NCBI GenBank assembly: GCA_027494055.1
Contig: JAOSJO010000001.1
Location: 1,057,967-1,121,966 of the forward strand
Origin: Anaerolineae bacterium
GTDB taxonomy: Bacteria; Chloroflexota; Anaerolineae; Aggregatilineales; JAFGMM01
DNA length: 64,000 nucleotides
Direction of reading: 5' to 3'
Part shown: in pieces, positions 1 to 8,197 of the stretch
Position numbering within the stretch: the stretch's first letter is position 1
How the letters are laid out: every line of letters begins with the position of its first letter
Program-made: the position numbers and the translations under genes
The notes under the pieces: model-generated
What the model was told of the DNA's origin: nothing
The model's input: the letters and a program-made list of their open reading frames with translations, nothing else
Database searches by the model: none

Positions 1-9
1 AACGCGCAG

Positions 10-153
10 TCACCGGTTACTGTATGCGAAGTCGCTTCCCGATGCCTCCTTTCCCGTGTCGCCTTCGCCGTGGGGCACTTCCCAGGTGTGTTTACAGTCG
101 TAGCGTTCGAATGTCCTCAGCTCGGCCTTCTTCGGTGTTGCAGGTGCCGACAA
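10..153 (-). pseudogene. degenerate zinc-ribbon-like fragment
   Basis: A short minus-strand frame bounded by stops reads '..AELRTFERYDCKHTWEVP' and then '..GEGDTGKEASGSDFAYSNR'. It resembles the end of small zinc-ribbon proteins, in which a C-x2-C pair precedes HTWEVPxGxG and a second C-x2-C follows. Here only one Cys of the first pair remains and the second pair is absent. There is no start codon in frame. A decayed remnant fits best; sequence errors or chance are possible. Confidence 0.3.
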
Positions 154-206
154 CGATCATGAGGCACGCGCCGGCCGCTTCCGGAAAGCGCTCAAGCGCC
201 TCCTAG

Positions 207-695
207 ACAACGCCTTGCTATCACTAAAGCCGTTGTGCATGGCCCGCGACCCGGCGATGCATCACCGCTATCGTACTACTTTGATGTATGGCTGTCAATT
301 ATTATGGTAATACGAGCGTCGACGGCTGTGATAGCAGGGGAGAGACTCATAACGGAACAGCAGACCATGCCCAATGTCGGGCTGCGCAGGCGAGCACCCT
401 TGACGCCTGCAGTTTGCGGCCTGGTCGGCTTGTCGAGGGACAACCCAAGCACGCATCGGAGCCGTTATCAGCGCCGATCTCACGTCCAGCCAGGGCGGGA
501 ATCGCTACGGCTCACAGGTTTCAAGCGCGAGCAGACTCCGGACGGGTGGTGTATCTGACCCTCAAAGGGATTGGCGCACGCTCCGGAGAGTGCGGACCTG
601 GAATCTAACTACCAATGAGCGTATGTTGGCTCGGACGGGTGAAACAGCCAGGACACCCCGCGCCTTTGTCGCTGAGGTGCAGGGCGTTAGCAGTC
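207..695. other. intergenic region, no gene recognised
   Basis: Open frames here are short, overlap on both strands and show no recognisable family motif. I see no tRNA, no repeat shared with the rest of the window and no strong terminator. The region lies downstream of the minus-strand MFS gene. Confidence 0.4.
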
Positions 696-1925
696 TCATG
701 TGTGCCCCATCTGCGGCAGCGGCTCGCGCGACGGCCACTTCACAAAACGGAAGGTCCATGAGGCCACCGCCGCGATGGCTGCCCAGAAGACGAAGGGCGC
801 GCTCAAGCTGATCTGTGAGAGGCTGTTGCCGAGCGGCGGCGAAATCAGCGCGCCCAGCCCGGAGAAAACCATCACCAGCCCGATGGCTGTCCCCGCATAG
901 GCCGCGCCCACCCCTTCCGATTCGATCACCGTGGTCATGAAGACCGCCATGAAGCCGTCTCTGAATGCGCCGGCGATGATCACAGCGGCCCAGACCGCCG
1001 GGCCGCTGGCGACGGACAGCAGGGCGGCGCCCGCAATGATCATCGACACGGCGGTGACAATAATCGTCTTCCGCGAACTCAGTCGATCGGACAACAGGGT
1101 AATGGGGATGGCCGAAATGAGGCTGACCGTGTGAAATGCAGCCAGCGCGCCGTCAGCGCTGGCTGCCGGCCATCCGATGTTCTGAAGGTGAAGGGACAGG
1201 TAGCCAAGCACGCCCTGAACGCATCCGCTCACACCCATGAGGGCGAATCCAAGGAACCACACATTCCTGATGCGGATCACGTGTGACAGCGCCTGCGGGA
1301 TCGACACGGCGCCGGCGTCGCTCGTCGAGGCCCCGCGCTCGCCGGGGGCGCTCCGGCTCAACGCCCAGGGGAGGCTCATGCCAGCGGAGATCACGCCGTA
1401 GAGGAAGAGCACGTGCCGCCAACCGCCGAGCGCGGGCGACAGGACTGTGGCGCTGATCATTGACGCCGCCACAAACCCCAGCGCCATGCCAGCCGAGACG
1501 ACGCCGTTTGCCAACCCCAGTTGCTGCCTGTCAAACCAGACGCCGCAGACCTTATGGACGTTCATCGGTATGGCCGGTGTCAGCAGCCCAAACACAAGAA
1601 TGGTTGCGGACAGCGTAACGAAGTCGGTCGCGAACCCCCGCAGCGCGCCCGCCATCCCGGCCAGAAGGCAGATGACCGTCAGCGTGCGCCTGACCCCGTA
1701 CCGGTCGCCCAGGGAGCCGCCGACCAGCCCGGTAAAGATGCCCGTCAACGAACCGATGCCCCATACTGCGCCGACCTGGACGAGGCTCAACCCCAGGTCC
1801 TCGGAGATTTCTTTGAACAGGACGGGCATACACATGGTCGGCATGGCGACGACCAGGGTATGGGTCAGGGCGGCCAGGGAAAGCATGTACCACTTGAGGT
1901 GTGGCGCTGCACTCGTGTTGTTCAT
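696..1925 (-). CDS. MFS transporter
   Basis: This 409-residue protein has about twelve hydrophobic segments, the usual length and topology of a major facilitator superfamily transporter. After the first two helices it carries the loop 2-3 motif GSLGDRYGVRR (family form GxLaDrxGrrr), and the central loop 6-7 is charged. An SDRLSSRKT stretch repeats the motif in the second half. Substrate cannot be assigned; general features resemble nitrate/nitrite or oxalate/formate-type MFS members only loosely. It stands alone, divergent from the CARDB gene, with a candidate promoter about 160 bases upstream. The reading frame is intact. Confidence 0.8.
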   Translation of the reverse strand: MNNTSAAPHLKWYMLSLAALTHTLVVAMPTMCMPVLFKEISEDLGLSLVQVGAVWGIGSLTGIFTGLVGGSLGDRYGVRRTLTVICLLAGMAGALRGFATDFVTLSATILVFGLLTPAIPMNVHKVCGVWFDRQQLGLANGVVSAGMALGFVAASMISATVLSPALGGWRHVLFLYGVISAGMSLPWALSRSAPGERGASTSDAGAVSIPQALSHVIRIRNVWFLGFALMGVSGCVQGVLGYLSLHLQNIGWPAASADGALAAFHTVSLISAIPITLLSDRLSSRKTIIVTAVSMIIAGAALLSVASGPAVWAAVIIAGAFRDGFMAVFMTTVIESEGVGAAYAGTAIGLVMVFSGLGALISPPLGNSLSQISLSAPFVFWAAIAAVASWTFRFVKWPSREPLPQMGHT

Positions 1926-2082
1926 GTAGGCGATGCTCTGTTGGCGGAGGGGCGCGATTCCTCACGGCAAGGCGCGTGTCTGCAACCGCGAAAAAGCTGA
2001 ACAGCGCCGTCAACCCCGGTGCGGCCAGGCTGCGCGAGATCACCGCACAGGGGCTGCTGGCTGCTGCACAGCGCACAATTGT

Positions 2083-2112
2083 ATCATACTTCACACCCAA
2101 ACAGCGGGTAAA
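2083..2112 (-). promoter_or_regulatory. candidate sigma70-type promoter for the MFS gene
   Basis: On the minus strand TTTACC (2107-2112) and TATGAT (2083-2088) are separated by 18 bases, pointing towards the MFS transporter. The leader would be about 150 bases. Based on hexamer similarity only. Confidence 0.35.
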
Positions 2113-2136
2113 CACAATTTGGACAAAGGATAAATC

Positions 2137-2165
2137 TTGTCTAAAATGTCTTATCCGAGTATATT
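2137..2165 (+). promoter_or_regulatory. candidate promoter for the CARDB gene
   Basis: TTGTCT (2137-2142), a 17-base spacer and TATATT (2160-2165) lie in a locally AT-rich stretch about 70 bases upstream of the gene start at 2238. An overlapping alternative (TTGGAC/CTAAAA, slightly upstream) is weaker. Confidence 0.45.
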
Positions 2166-2237
2166 AAGGGCCAAAGCCCAATTTCGACGAGATGCGACCC
2201 TGTCCCGTGCAGGCGCAGCCATCAGTAAGGAACCACG

Positions 2238-4034
2238 ATGATCGCTAACTCGACTTCCTCGGTTCGTCTCCGCTGGGGCGTCTGTCTGCTGATGGTGATT
2301 GTCCTGCTCGTCACCCAGTTCACGATGCCGCTGCGCCCGGCGCTTGCGCTCGGCCCGCTGACGATTGGCGGCCTGATCGCCCTCAGCAAGTTTGCGCTCG
2401 ACCAGATCGAGAGCATCGCCGAGGATGCCATCGCCGCCGCCGGCGAGGAAGTGCGCCGCACGCTCGACCAGCTCAAGGGCGACCTGCAAGACCTCATCAA
2501 CACGCTGGAACAGACGTATCAAGACAACCTGTTCCTCACCATCGACCAGTTGGATCTCCTGACCCAGAACAAGCTCGTCCAGATTCAGGGCTTCATCGAG
2601 AACCTCAACGAGAAAATCCAGGCGGACATCCGGCTGATCAGCGAAGAGACGCGCAACGTCATCACCACCGCCGGCCTGGAGATCAGCCGCATCACTGCCG
2701 ACCTGGAACAGCGCCTCACCAACCTCGTCGTCGTCGCCACGGAAGGCGTCGTCTTCGTGCTGGATAAGACCGTCTTCAACATCATCCTGATCCTGTCGCT
2801 GGTGCTGCTGGGGGTCGGCGTGCTGATCTTCATCTGGCTGTTCTTCACCCGGCGGCTGCCGGAGGGCGGCCTGCGCGTGGTGGTGCTGGCGCTGATGGGC
2901 CTGTTCATCGTGGCGTTTGGCGCGCTGGCCTTCGTGCCGCCGGCGCGCGCCGCCGTCATGGACGCAACCGGGCTGGGGCTTGAAAAGCGCCTCGACCGGG
3001 TGACAGAGCAGCGCCCGGAGATCGTGGGCGTGCAGCCGCGCAAGCTTGTGATCGGCACGACCCGCAGCGTTTCTCTGTTCGGCGTCGGCCTGCGGCCTGA
3101 AGGCAAGACGATCACGGCGAAGATCGGCCCGCGTGATGTACCCATCACGGCCTCGAGCGAAAGGGAAGTCGCGCTCAACGTCGCGGGCCTTTCGCTGGCC
3201 GACGGCGTGTTCGACGTGGTGCTGCTGATCGACGGCGCGGAAGGGCCGCGCGGCGTGGTGGAAATCGAGAACCCGCCGCCCCCTGCCCGGCCCGCTGACC
3301 TGACGATTACCGGCTTCTCGATCAGCCCGTCGTCGCCCACCCAGGGCCGCAGCGTGACCGCCACCATCACGATCCGCAACGACGGCGAGACAACGGCGCG
3401 TAACTTCGACGTGCACTGGCGGCCCTTCGCGCAGTCGCAACCCCTCCGCAACGGCGTCACGTCGCTCGCGCCGGGCGCATCGCGCCCGTTCAGCTTCACC
3501 CACACGTACGCCATTGCCGGCACGTTCGACTCCATCGCGACGGTTGATCCGAACGGCAGTGTTGAGGAAATTCGCGAGGACAACAACAGCCGCACGATCC
3601 GCAACGTGGTGGTGCGCCCGGCGCCCCCGCGCCGCGTGCGCGTGACGGTGCGCATCACGCGGATCACCATCCACGACAATTCCGAGCCGCCCCACAAGGG
3701 GAATGGCGAGGTGCGCTTCAACATTAACGTCGGCGGGCGGACCGGGCGCTTCCCGGCCAGCGGGACGCGCAGCGTCGCCAACGGCGCGGTGCTGAACGTA
3801 AACCAGACCTTCACGGTTGACCTGACCGAAGGCCAGAACCTGGCGATTCTGATCACAGGCGTGGAGGAGGACGATCCCGGCTTCCCGACGTTTGACGATC
3901 ACGACAACATGGGCATCGTCGATCCGAGCTTCACCAGCGGCGCGAACTGGGGCAGCGGGTCGCACAACGTGCGCAGCCGCAACCCCGGCAACTTCACCGT
4001 GTCCTTCACGATCACCGTGCAGGATTTGAACTAG
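2238..4034 (+). CDS. secreted/membrane CARDB-domain protein
   Basis: A 598-residue protein. An N-terminal signal segment (residues about 12-37) is followed by a long helical, probably coiled-coil region rich in Gln/Glu/Leu (about 55-165). Two strong transmembrane helices lie at about 180-240, then an IPT/CARDB-like beta region. Residues about 350-460 match the CARDB pattern ('TITGFSISPSSPTQG', 'TITIRNDGETTARNF', ending in 'VDPNGSVEEIREDNN'), an Ig-like adhesion fold common in cell-surface proteins. The last about 130 residues form another beta-rich module with an acidic 'EEDDPGFPTFDDHD' loop that could bind metal. The start is supported by AAGGAAC just upstream. Likely an extracytoplasmic structural or binding protein; no catalytic motif is visible. 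Confidence 0.7.
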   Translation: MIANSTSSVRLRWGVCLLMVIVLLVTQFTMPLRPALALGPLTIGGLIALSKFALDQIESIAEDAIAAAGEEVRRTLDQLKGDLQDLINTLEQTYQDNLFLTIDQLDLLTQNKLVQIQGFIENLNEKIQADIRLISEETRNVITTAGLEISRITADLEQRLTNLVVVATEGVVFVLDKTVFNIILILSLVLLGVGVLIFIWLFFTRRLPEGGLRVVVLALMGLFIVAFGALAFVPPARAAVMDATGLGLEKRLDRVTEQRPEIVGVQPRKLVIGTTRSVSLFGVGLRPEGKTITAKIGPRDVPITASSEREVALNVAGLSLADGVFDVVLLIDGAEGPRGVVEIENPPPPARPADLTITGFSISPSSPTQGRSVTATITIRNDGETTARNFDVHWRPFAQSQPLRNGVTSLAPGASRPFSFTHTYAIAGTFDSIATVDPNGSVEEIREDNNSRTIRNVVVRPAPPRRVRVTVRITRITIHDNSEPPHKGNGEVRFNINVGGRTGRFPASGTRSVANGAVLNVNQTFTVDLTEGQNLAILITGVEEDDPGFPTFDDHDNMGIVDPSFTSGANWGSGSHNVRSRNPGNFTVSFTITVQDLN

Positions 4035-4415
4035 AAGGTTGGGAGCATCAGGAGGCGTGTGGTAACCCAATGCGCCGTCGTGGTGCTCCCGCCTATCGCT
4101 TTCGTTTCGCCCACCTTAGCTGAGGCGATGACGATCTCTTCTCGATTCGTCGGACTATCGCGCCTTTTTTGTTTTTTATGACACACGACATCGAGATCGT
4201 AGGGTCTCCCCCAGTTCCGAACGCATCCGGTTCGACCGTGCGTTTGCCGAAAAATGTTTTCGCCTCTAGTATATAGAAGTCACCTGCGTGCTCAGAAGAG
4301 CGCGCGATCCCCCAACATGCACGCAAGTACGCTCAAAACCTTGAGGGTGATAGGCACCCTCAACGCGCGCTCAGGTCCTGTAGTCTTGCGCTAAAAACCG
4401 AAAGGAAGGAACGAC
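4035..4415. other. intergenic region with hairpins
   Basis: No coding signal. A 9-bp perfect stem (TTGAGGGTG at 4341-4349 with CACCCTCAA at 4355-4363) lies about 55 bases before the cupin start and could be a leader structure. A weaker GGGAGCA/TGCTCCC pairing follows the CARDB stop and may serve as its terminator, but no T-run follows. Confidence 0.4.
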
Positions 4416-4790
4416 GTGGCTGGTTATTCGATCAACATTGAAGAGGCAACGCTTGAAAATGAGTACTTCCGCCGGGTGCTCTTTACCGGGCCATTGAGCC
4501 AGTTGGTGCTTATGGCGCTCCGCCCAGGCGAAGACATCGGTCAGGAGACGCACCCCGATATTGACCAGTTCATCCGCGTTGAGGCGGGTGAAGGGCTGGC
4601 CGTGATCGATGGCGAGGAAATCGCGCTTCAGGACGGGTCGGCCATTGTGATTCCGGCAGGGTCGGAACACAACGTCACCAACGTCTCACGCACCGAGATG
4701 CTCAAGCTCTATACCATCTACACGCCACCAGAGCACCCGGATGGCGCGCTCCACCGCACCAAGGAAGACGCGCCACACCACGATCACTGA
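4416..4790 (+). CDS. cupin-domain protein
   Basis: A small 124-residue single-domain cupin. It shows the two metal-binding cupin motifs in order: motif 1 around 'GEDIGQETHPDIDQFIRVEAGEG' (G-x-E-x-H-x3-D-x-F-x6-G variant, split here for description) and motif 2 around 'IPAGSEHNVTNVS' (P-x-G-x2-H-x3-N). The tail is His/Asp-rich. The GTG start is chosen because AAGGAAGGAAC sits at RBS distance. Such small cupins bind divalent metal and act as sugar isomerase, dioxygenase or binding proteins; the substrate is unknown. It is monocistronic. Confidence 0.8.
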   Translation: MAGYSINIEEATLENEYFRRVLFTGPLSQLVLMALRPGEDIGQETHPDIDQFIRVEAGEGLAVIDGEEIALQDGSAIVIPAGSEHNVTNVSRTEMLKLYTIYTPPEHPDGALHRTKEDAPHHDH

Positions 4791-4794
4791 GAGA

Positions 4795-4907
4795 CCATTT
4801 GAAAAGTCTGAGAATGTGTTTGAAAAGAGGAGCCATTCCCGGCCAGACAGTGGGCTTAAGCCCACTGTCTGACCACATGTGCAGGTTCAGGATGACTTTT
4901 CAAACGG
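4795..4907. mobile_element. MITE-like element with terminal inverted repeats
   Basis: Fourteen-base terminal inverted repeats (CCATTTGAAAAGTC at 4795-4808, GACTTTTCAAACGG at 4894-4907, one mismatch) flank a non-coding core. The core contains a perfect 28-base palindrome at 4844-4871. There is no ORF, and the element sits directly after the cupin stop. The inner palindrome may act as a transcription terminator. Confidence 0.4.
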
Positions 4908-4974
4908 CTTCTAAGGGCGGGACTCCGCACAAAGAGGAGTCTGGCGGTTCAGCCCGGAGCGCGGGCGCGTCGGC

Positions 4975-6248
4975 TCACCCGTCCCGCGCGACGAACCGAA
5001 CCTCGAACAGCTTGGGCCAGTGCTTGCCGGTGATGAGGAACGTCTCGGCCTCGGCGTCGTAGGCGATGCCGTTGAGCACGTCCGCGGCTTCGGCCTCGTC
5101 GGGCGTCAGCAGCCCGGAAGCGTCGATCACGGCCACGACGCGCCCGTCGCGCTTGTCGATTTGCACGATGCTGTTGGTTGTCCAGACGTTCGCGTAGATG
5201 TAATCGCCGACGCATTCCAATTCGTTGAGCCGCTGCACGGGTGTTCCCTGGTACGTCACGCGCCCCCGGTAGGCGATCTCAAACGTCTCCGGGTCGCGGA
5301 TCGTGATGATGGGGCTGCCGTTGCTCATGTAGAGGTACGCGCCGTCGTAGCACAGCCCCCAGCCTTCGCCCTGGTAAGAGAATTCACCCACTGGCTCGAA
5401 GGTCGCCAGGTCATAGACGAAGGCGACCTGTTCCTTCCACGTGAGCTGAAGGAGGCGCTCGCCGACGCGCTCCAGCCCTTCGGCGAAATACGCCTCCGGC
5501 ACGGGGGCGCTGCGCAGCACCGCGCCGGTTTCGGCGTCAACCTCGCGCAGGGTGGACGCGCCGTACTGGCCCGTGCTCTCGTAGACCCGACCATCGTGCC
5601 AGAGCAGCCCCTGCGTGAAGGCCGCCGGGTCGTGCGGGCGCGTCTCGACCACCTCCAGCGCCAGCGTCGGCACGGCGGCGTCCGCATCCGCCGCAAACGC
5701 CGAGTCGAGGTCTGGACCCCAGCGCAGCACGTCGAGCGCGTCCAGCGCGGGGAGGAAGACCGCTTCGTGTAGTCTCTCATGCTCGACAGGCCCGGCCTGG
5801 AGCAGGACGACAAACGTCGCCGGGTCGGTCTCCGCCAGCGCCAGATCGACCGTCAGGGGCGGCTCGGACGCCTCGACCGGAAAGGTGTACAGGTCCCACG
5901 TCACCAGCGCCGACTCGTATTCGCCCACCGCTTCGGGCAGCGTCTCAAGGCCGAAGCTCGGCAGGAGTGCGGCGGCCAACTGGTCGGTGGTGACGCCGGG
6001 CAGCGCCCACTGCACGATGGCCGTCAGGTCTTCCGCCGTGCTGCGCCGCGCGTAGAGGCCGGGCGACGCCTCATCCCAGCCGGCCGGCAGCACGCCCGTG
6101 ACACCGAACGTCGCGTTGGTGAAGGGAACAAGGTCGATTGGTGGGGGGCGTCCTGGGCGAGCGCCCCGGCGGGCGCCCCTGCGGGGGCGGTGAGGCCAGC
6201 GATCAAAGCAAGCAAAGCGATAAGACAGAAACGCACATATCTGGTCAT
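4975..6248 (-). CDS. secreted glutaminyl-peptide cyclotransferase (plant-type QC)
   Basis: The C-terminal about 240 residues match plant/bacterial-type glutaminyl cyclotransferase, a five-bladed propeller that converts N-terminal Gln to pyroglutamate. Recognisable pieces in order are FTQGLLW, ESTGQYGASTLR, LNELECV, NGIAYD and TGKHWPKLFEV. About 130 N-terminal residues form an extra, unrecognised domain. The start at 6248 (RBS AAGGAAC) gives a clear signal peptide (MTRYVRFCLIALLALIAG.. ending ALAQ). The signal peptide and the body lie in different frames: one C is missing from a C-run near 6131-6136, after which the frame reads continuously. I treat this as one gene with a probable sequence error. 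Confidence 0.75.
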
Positions 6249-6471
6249 GATGTTCCTTTTACGGCGACATGGGGCCGGCAGGACCCGCCGGCCCGTTGCG
6301 GACGACAATTGTGAATATTATAGCGATTTACAGGCCAGACTCCCCACCACAGCCGGGATGCAGCGCACGCCCCGCCCGGTCGCGCTGGTACAAAAACGCC
6401 CACCAGCCTGTACGCGAAACAGGCGGTGGGCGTGTTCACGTTTGATCGACAAGGCGCGCGGCAGTCAAGTG

Positions 6472-6765
6472 TCAGTAGGCGTTGCGCCGGCCAGTATTGC
6501 GACCACCTCCGCGTGGGTTGTCACGGTCATGGGCGTCGTCCACACGCAGTGTCCGACCCTCGTATTCGAAGCCGTCGAAGCGCTGCCTGGCGGCCTCGGC
6601 TTCGGCCTCAGTGGCGAATTCGACGAAGCCAAACCCCCGCGAGCGCCCGGTGTCCCGGTTTGCGACGATGATGACCGACACGACCTCGCCCGCTTCGGAA
6701 AACAGGTCGTGCAGGTCGGCCTCGGTGGTTTGGTAGGGCAGATTGCCGACGTAGAGCCTCTTCAC
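6472..6765 (-). CDS. RRM-domain RNA-binding protein (cold-inducible type)
   Basis: A 97-residue protein made of one RNA recognition motif and a short Gly/Arg/Asn tail. RNP2 is LYVGNL at residues 4-9 and RNP1 is RSRGFGFVEF at about 42-51, both with the conserved aromatic residues for RNA stacking. This is the usual size of cyanobacterial and Chloroflexota cold-shock RRM proteins, which bind single-stranded RNA in the cytoplasm. The 5' leader is unusually long (about 120 bases) and contains a long-range inverted repeat, suggesting post-transcriptional control. Confidence 0.9.
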   Translation of the reverse strand: MKRLYVGNLPYQTTEADLHDLFSEAGEVVSVIIVANRDTGRSRGFGFVEFATEAEAEAARQRFDGFEYEGRTLRVDDAHDRDNPRGGGRNTGRRNAY

Positions 6766-6806
6766 TTCGTTCTTCCTTTCAGCAGGCGTCCCTCTGCCCT
6801 AACCGA

Positions 6807-6880
6807 AAATGCCCGCATGGGGAGCCTCTCCCTGGCGAGCCTCGTGGTCAGACAAAACGTGTGTGGGTTGCCGGGCATTT
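6807..6880 (-). promoter_or_regulatory. structured leader of the RRM gene
   Basis: AAATGCCCG (6807-6815) and CGGGCATTT (6872-6880) are perfectly complementary and enclose 56 bases, so the mRNA leader upstream of the RRM gene can close into a long stem. A TTGTGG-17-TAAACT promoter candidate lies just upstream on the minus strand. Cold-shock RRM leaders are often regulatory; the mechanism here is unknown. Confidence 0.35.
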
Positions 6881-6973
6881 AGGACATCAATCCTCAAGTT
6901 GGCATTAGTTTAGCACGAAGCTTGACACGCCACAAGCAGCGTCAGCCGGGCGTAAAGATGCTGCATACAAAGA

Positions 6974-7003
6974 TTACGCGCGCGCAACAATCTGATGTAT
7001 AGT
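6974..7003 (+). promoter_or_regulatory. candidate promoter of the Fe-S/flavoprotein operon
   Basis: TTACGC (6974-6979), an 18-base spacer and TATAGT (6998-7003) precede the ferredoxin start at 7034. The -35 match is weak. Confidence 0.3.
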
Positions 7004-7033
7004 GGGTGGGATGTGCGTGAGGAGGAACGTCAC

Positions 7034-7487
7034 ATGCCTTTGCGAAGACAGACAACCGTCCAGGACGTGGAGCGCGTGCTGCGTGTCGTGCTCAACACGG
7101 CGCAGCCGCCGGTGGCCCGTTGCCGCCTGCTCTCCAGCGGGTTCGGCGAGAGCCACTCCCTCCAGGTCACGGAGGACATCGCCGGCTTCAAGGGGGTGCA
7201 TTGGCTGCGGCAGTTGCATCGACGCCTGCCCGGTGCTGATGCGCGACCCCGCGCGGCGGCAGCGCACCGACAGCCGCACCTCGTTCGCGCTGGAGATTCT
7301 GGTGCACACGGACTGCGACCGGTGCGGCAACTGCGTGCTGGCCTGCCCGCAGGTGGATACGACGATCAAGCATTACGTCGTGCACACGCACCTCGCCGAA
7401 GGCATGGCTCAGTTGCTCGCGCGGGCGACCTCTGACGAGGCGCTGTACCTGGACCTCATGCTTCAGCGGGAGGCCCTCGATGCCTGA
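7034..7487 (+). CDS. dicluster 4Fe-4S ferredoxin-like protein
   Basis: About 150 residues. After a 54-residue N-terminal segment come two 4Fe-4S motifs, CIGCGSCIDACP and CDRCGNCVLACP, separated by about 35 residues, then a helical tail. The ATG at 7034 has a strong RBS (GAGGAGGA). The N-terminal segment and the first cluster are in different frames, joined across a G5 run near 7191-7195 that appears to carry one extra G. It is the first gene of a tight operon and overlaps the next gene by 8 bases. The likely role is electron transfer to or from the neighbouring Fe-S protein and flavoprotein. The spacing resembles HdrC-type or reductase Fe-S subunits, but the exact family is unclear. Confidence 0.65.
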
Positions 7488-8176
7488 CGAAATAACGGAC
7501 GGCGGCGCGCAGATGGTCGAGGTCCACATCATGGGGCAGCGCTACCGCGTGCCGGCCTCGCTGACCATCATGAAGGCGTTCGAATACGCCGGCTACCGGC
7601 TCGTGCGCGGCGTCGGCTGCCGGGGCGGTTTCTGCGGCGCGTGCGGCACGGTCTACCGGGTTGGCGACGACTACCACCTGCGCTTCGCGCTCGCCTGCCA
7701 GACCGTCGTCGAGGACGGCATGTACCTCACGCAGATCCCTTCTACCCCACGCAACGGCCTGACTACGACTTTGCCGACCTTGAGCCGACCGGGGCGCAGG
7801 TCCTGGCGCTCTACCCGGAACTGATCCGCTGCTTTGGGTGCAACACGTGCACCAAGGCGTGCCCGCAAGACCTGGCCGTGATGGACTACGTTTCCGACCT
7901 GATCCGGGGGACCTTGCGGCGGCGGCGGACAAGAGCTTCGACTGCATCATGTGCGGCCTGTGCGTGAGCCGCTGCCCGACCGACCTCGCGCCGCCGAACG
8001 CCGCCCTGCTGGCGCGCCGGCTCTACGCGCGCGACATCGCGCCGCGCGCGCAGCATCTCGCCGAGGCCATCGCCGCGTTGCAAGCCGGCCGGTGGGACGC
8101 AGAGGTTGCCGCGCTGAAGGCCATGCCGGAAGACGCGCTGAAGCAGCGGTACGCCGCGCGCACAATCGAACCCTGA
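7480..8176 (+). CDS. 2Fe-2S / 2x4Fe-4S fumarate reductase-type iron-sulfur subunit
   Basis: The N-terminus is a 2Fe-2S ferredoxin fold with Cys47, Cys52, Cys55 and Cys73 (GCRGGFCGACG...ALACQ). It is followed by two 4Fe-4S motifs, CFGCNTCTKACP and CIMCGLCVSRCP, and a helical tail. The order resembles SdhB/FrdB and the first half of thiol:fumarate reductase TfrB, but no CCG (heterodisulfide-reductase) domain follows. Two frame breaks, near 7735 (one C lost) and 7908 (one G lost), are bridged by homology. It lies between the ferredoxin and the acyl-CoA dehydrogenase-like gene, so it probably wires the flavoproteins of this operon together. Confidence 0.65.
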
Positions 8177-8197
8177 CCCAACACCAGAGGCGCGACG

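Noticed and set aside
2151..4070. 639-codon minus-strand frame opposite the CARDB gene
   Set aside because: The plus-strand reading has a signal peptide, membrane helices and CARDB motifs; the minus-strand frame has none.
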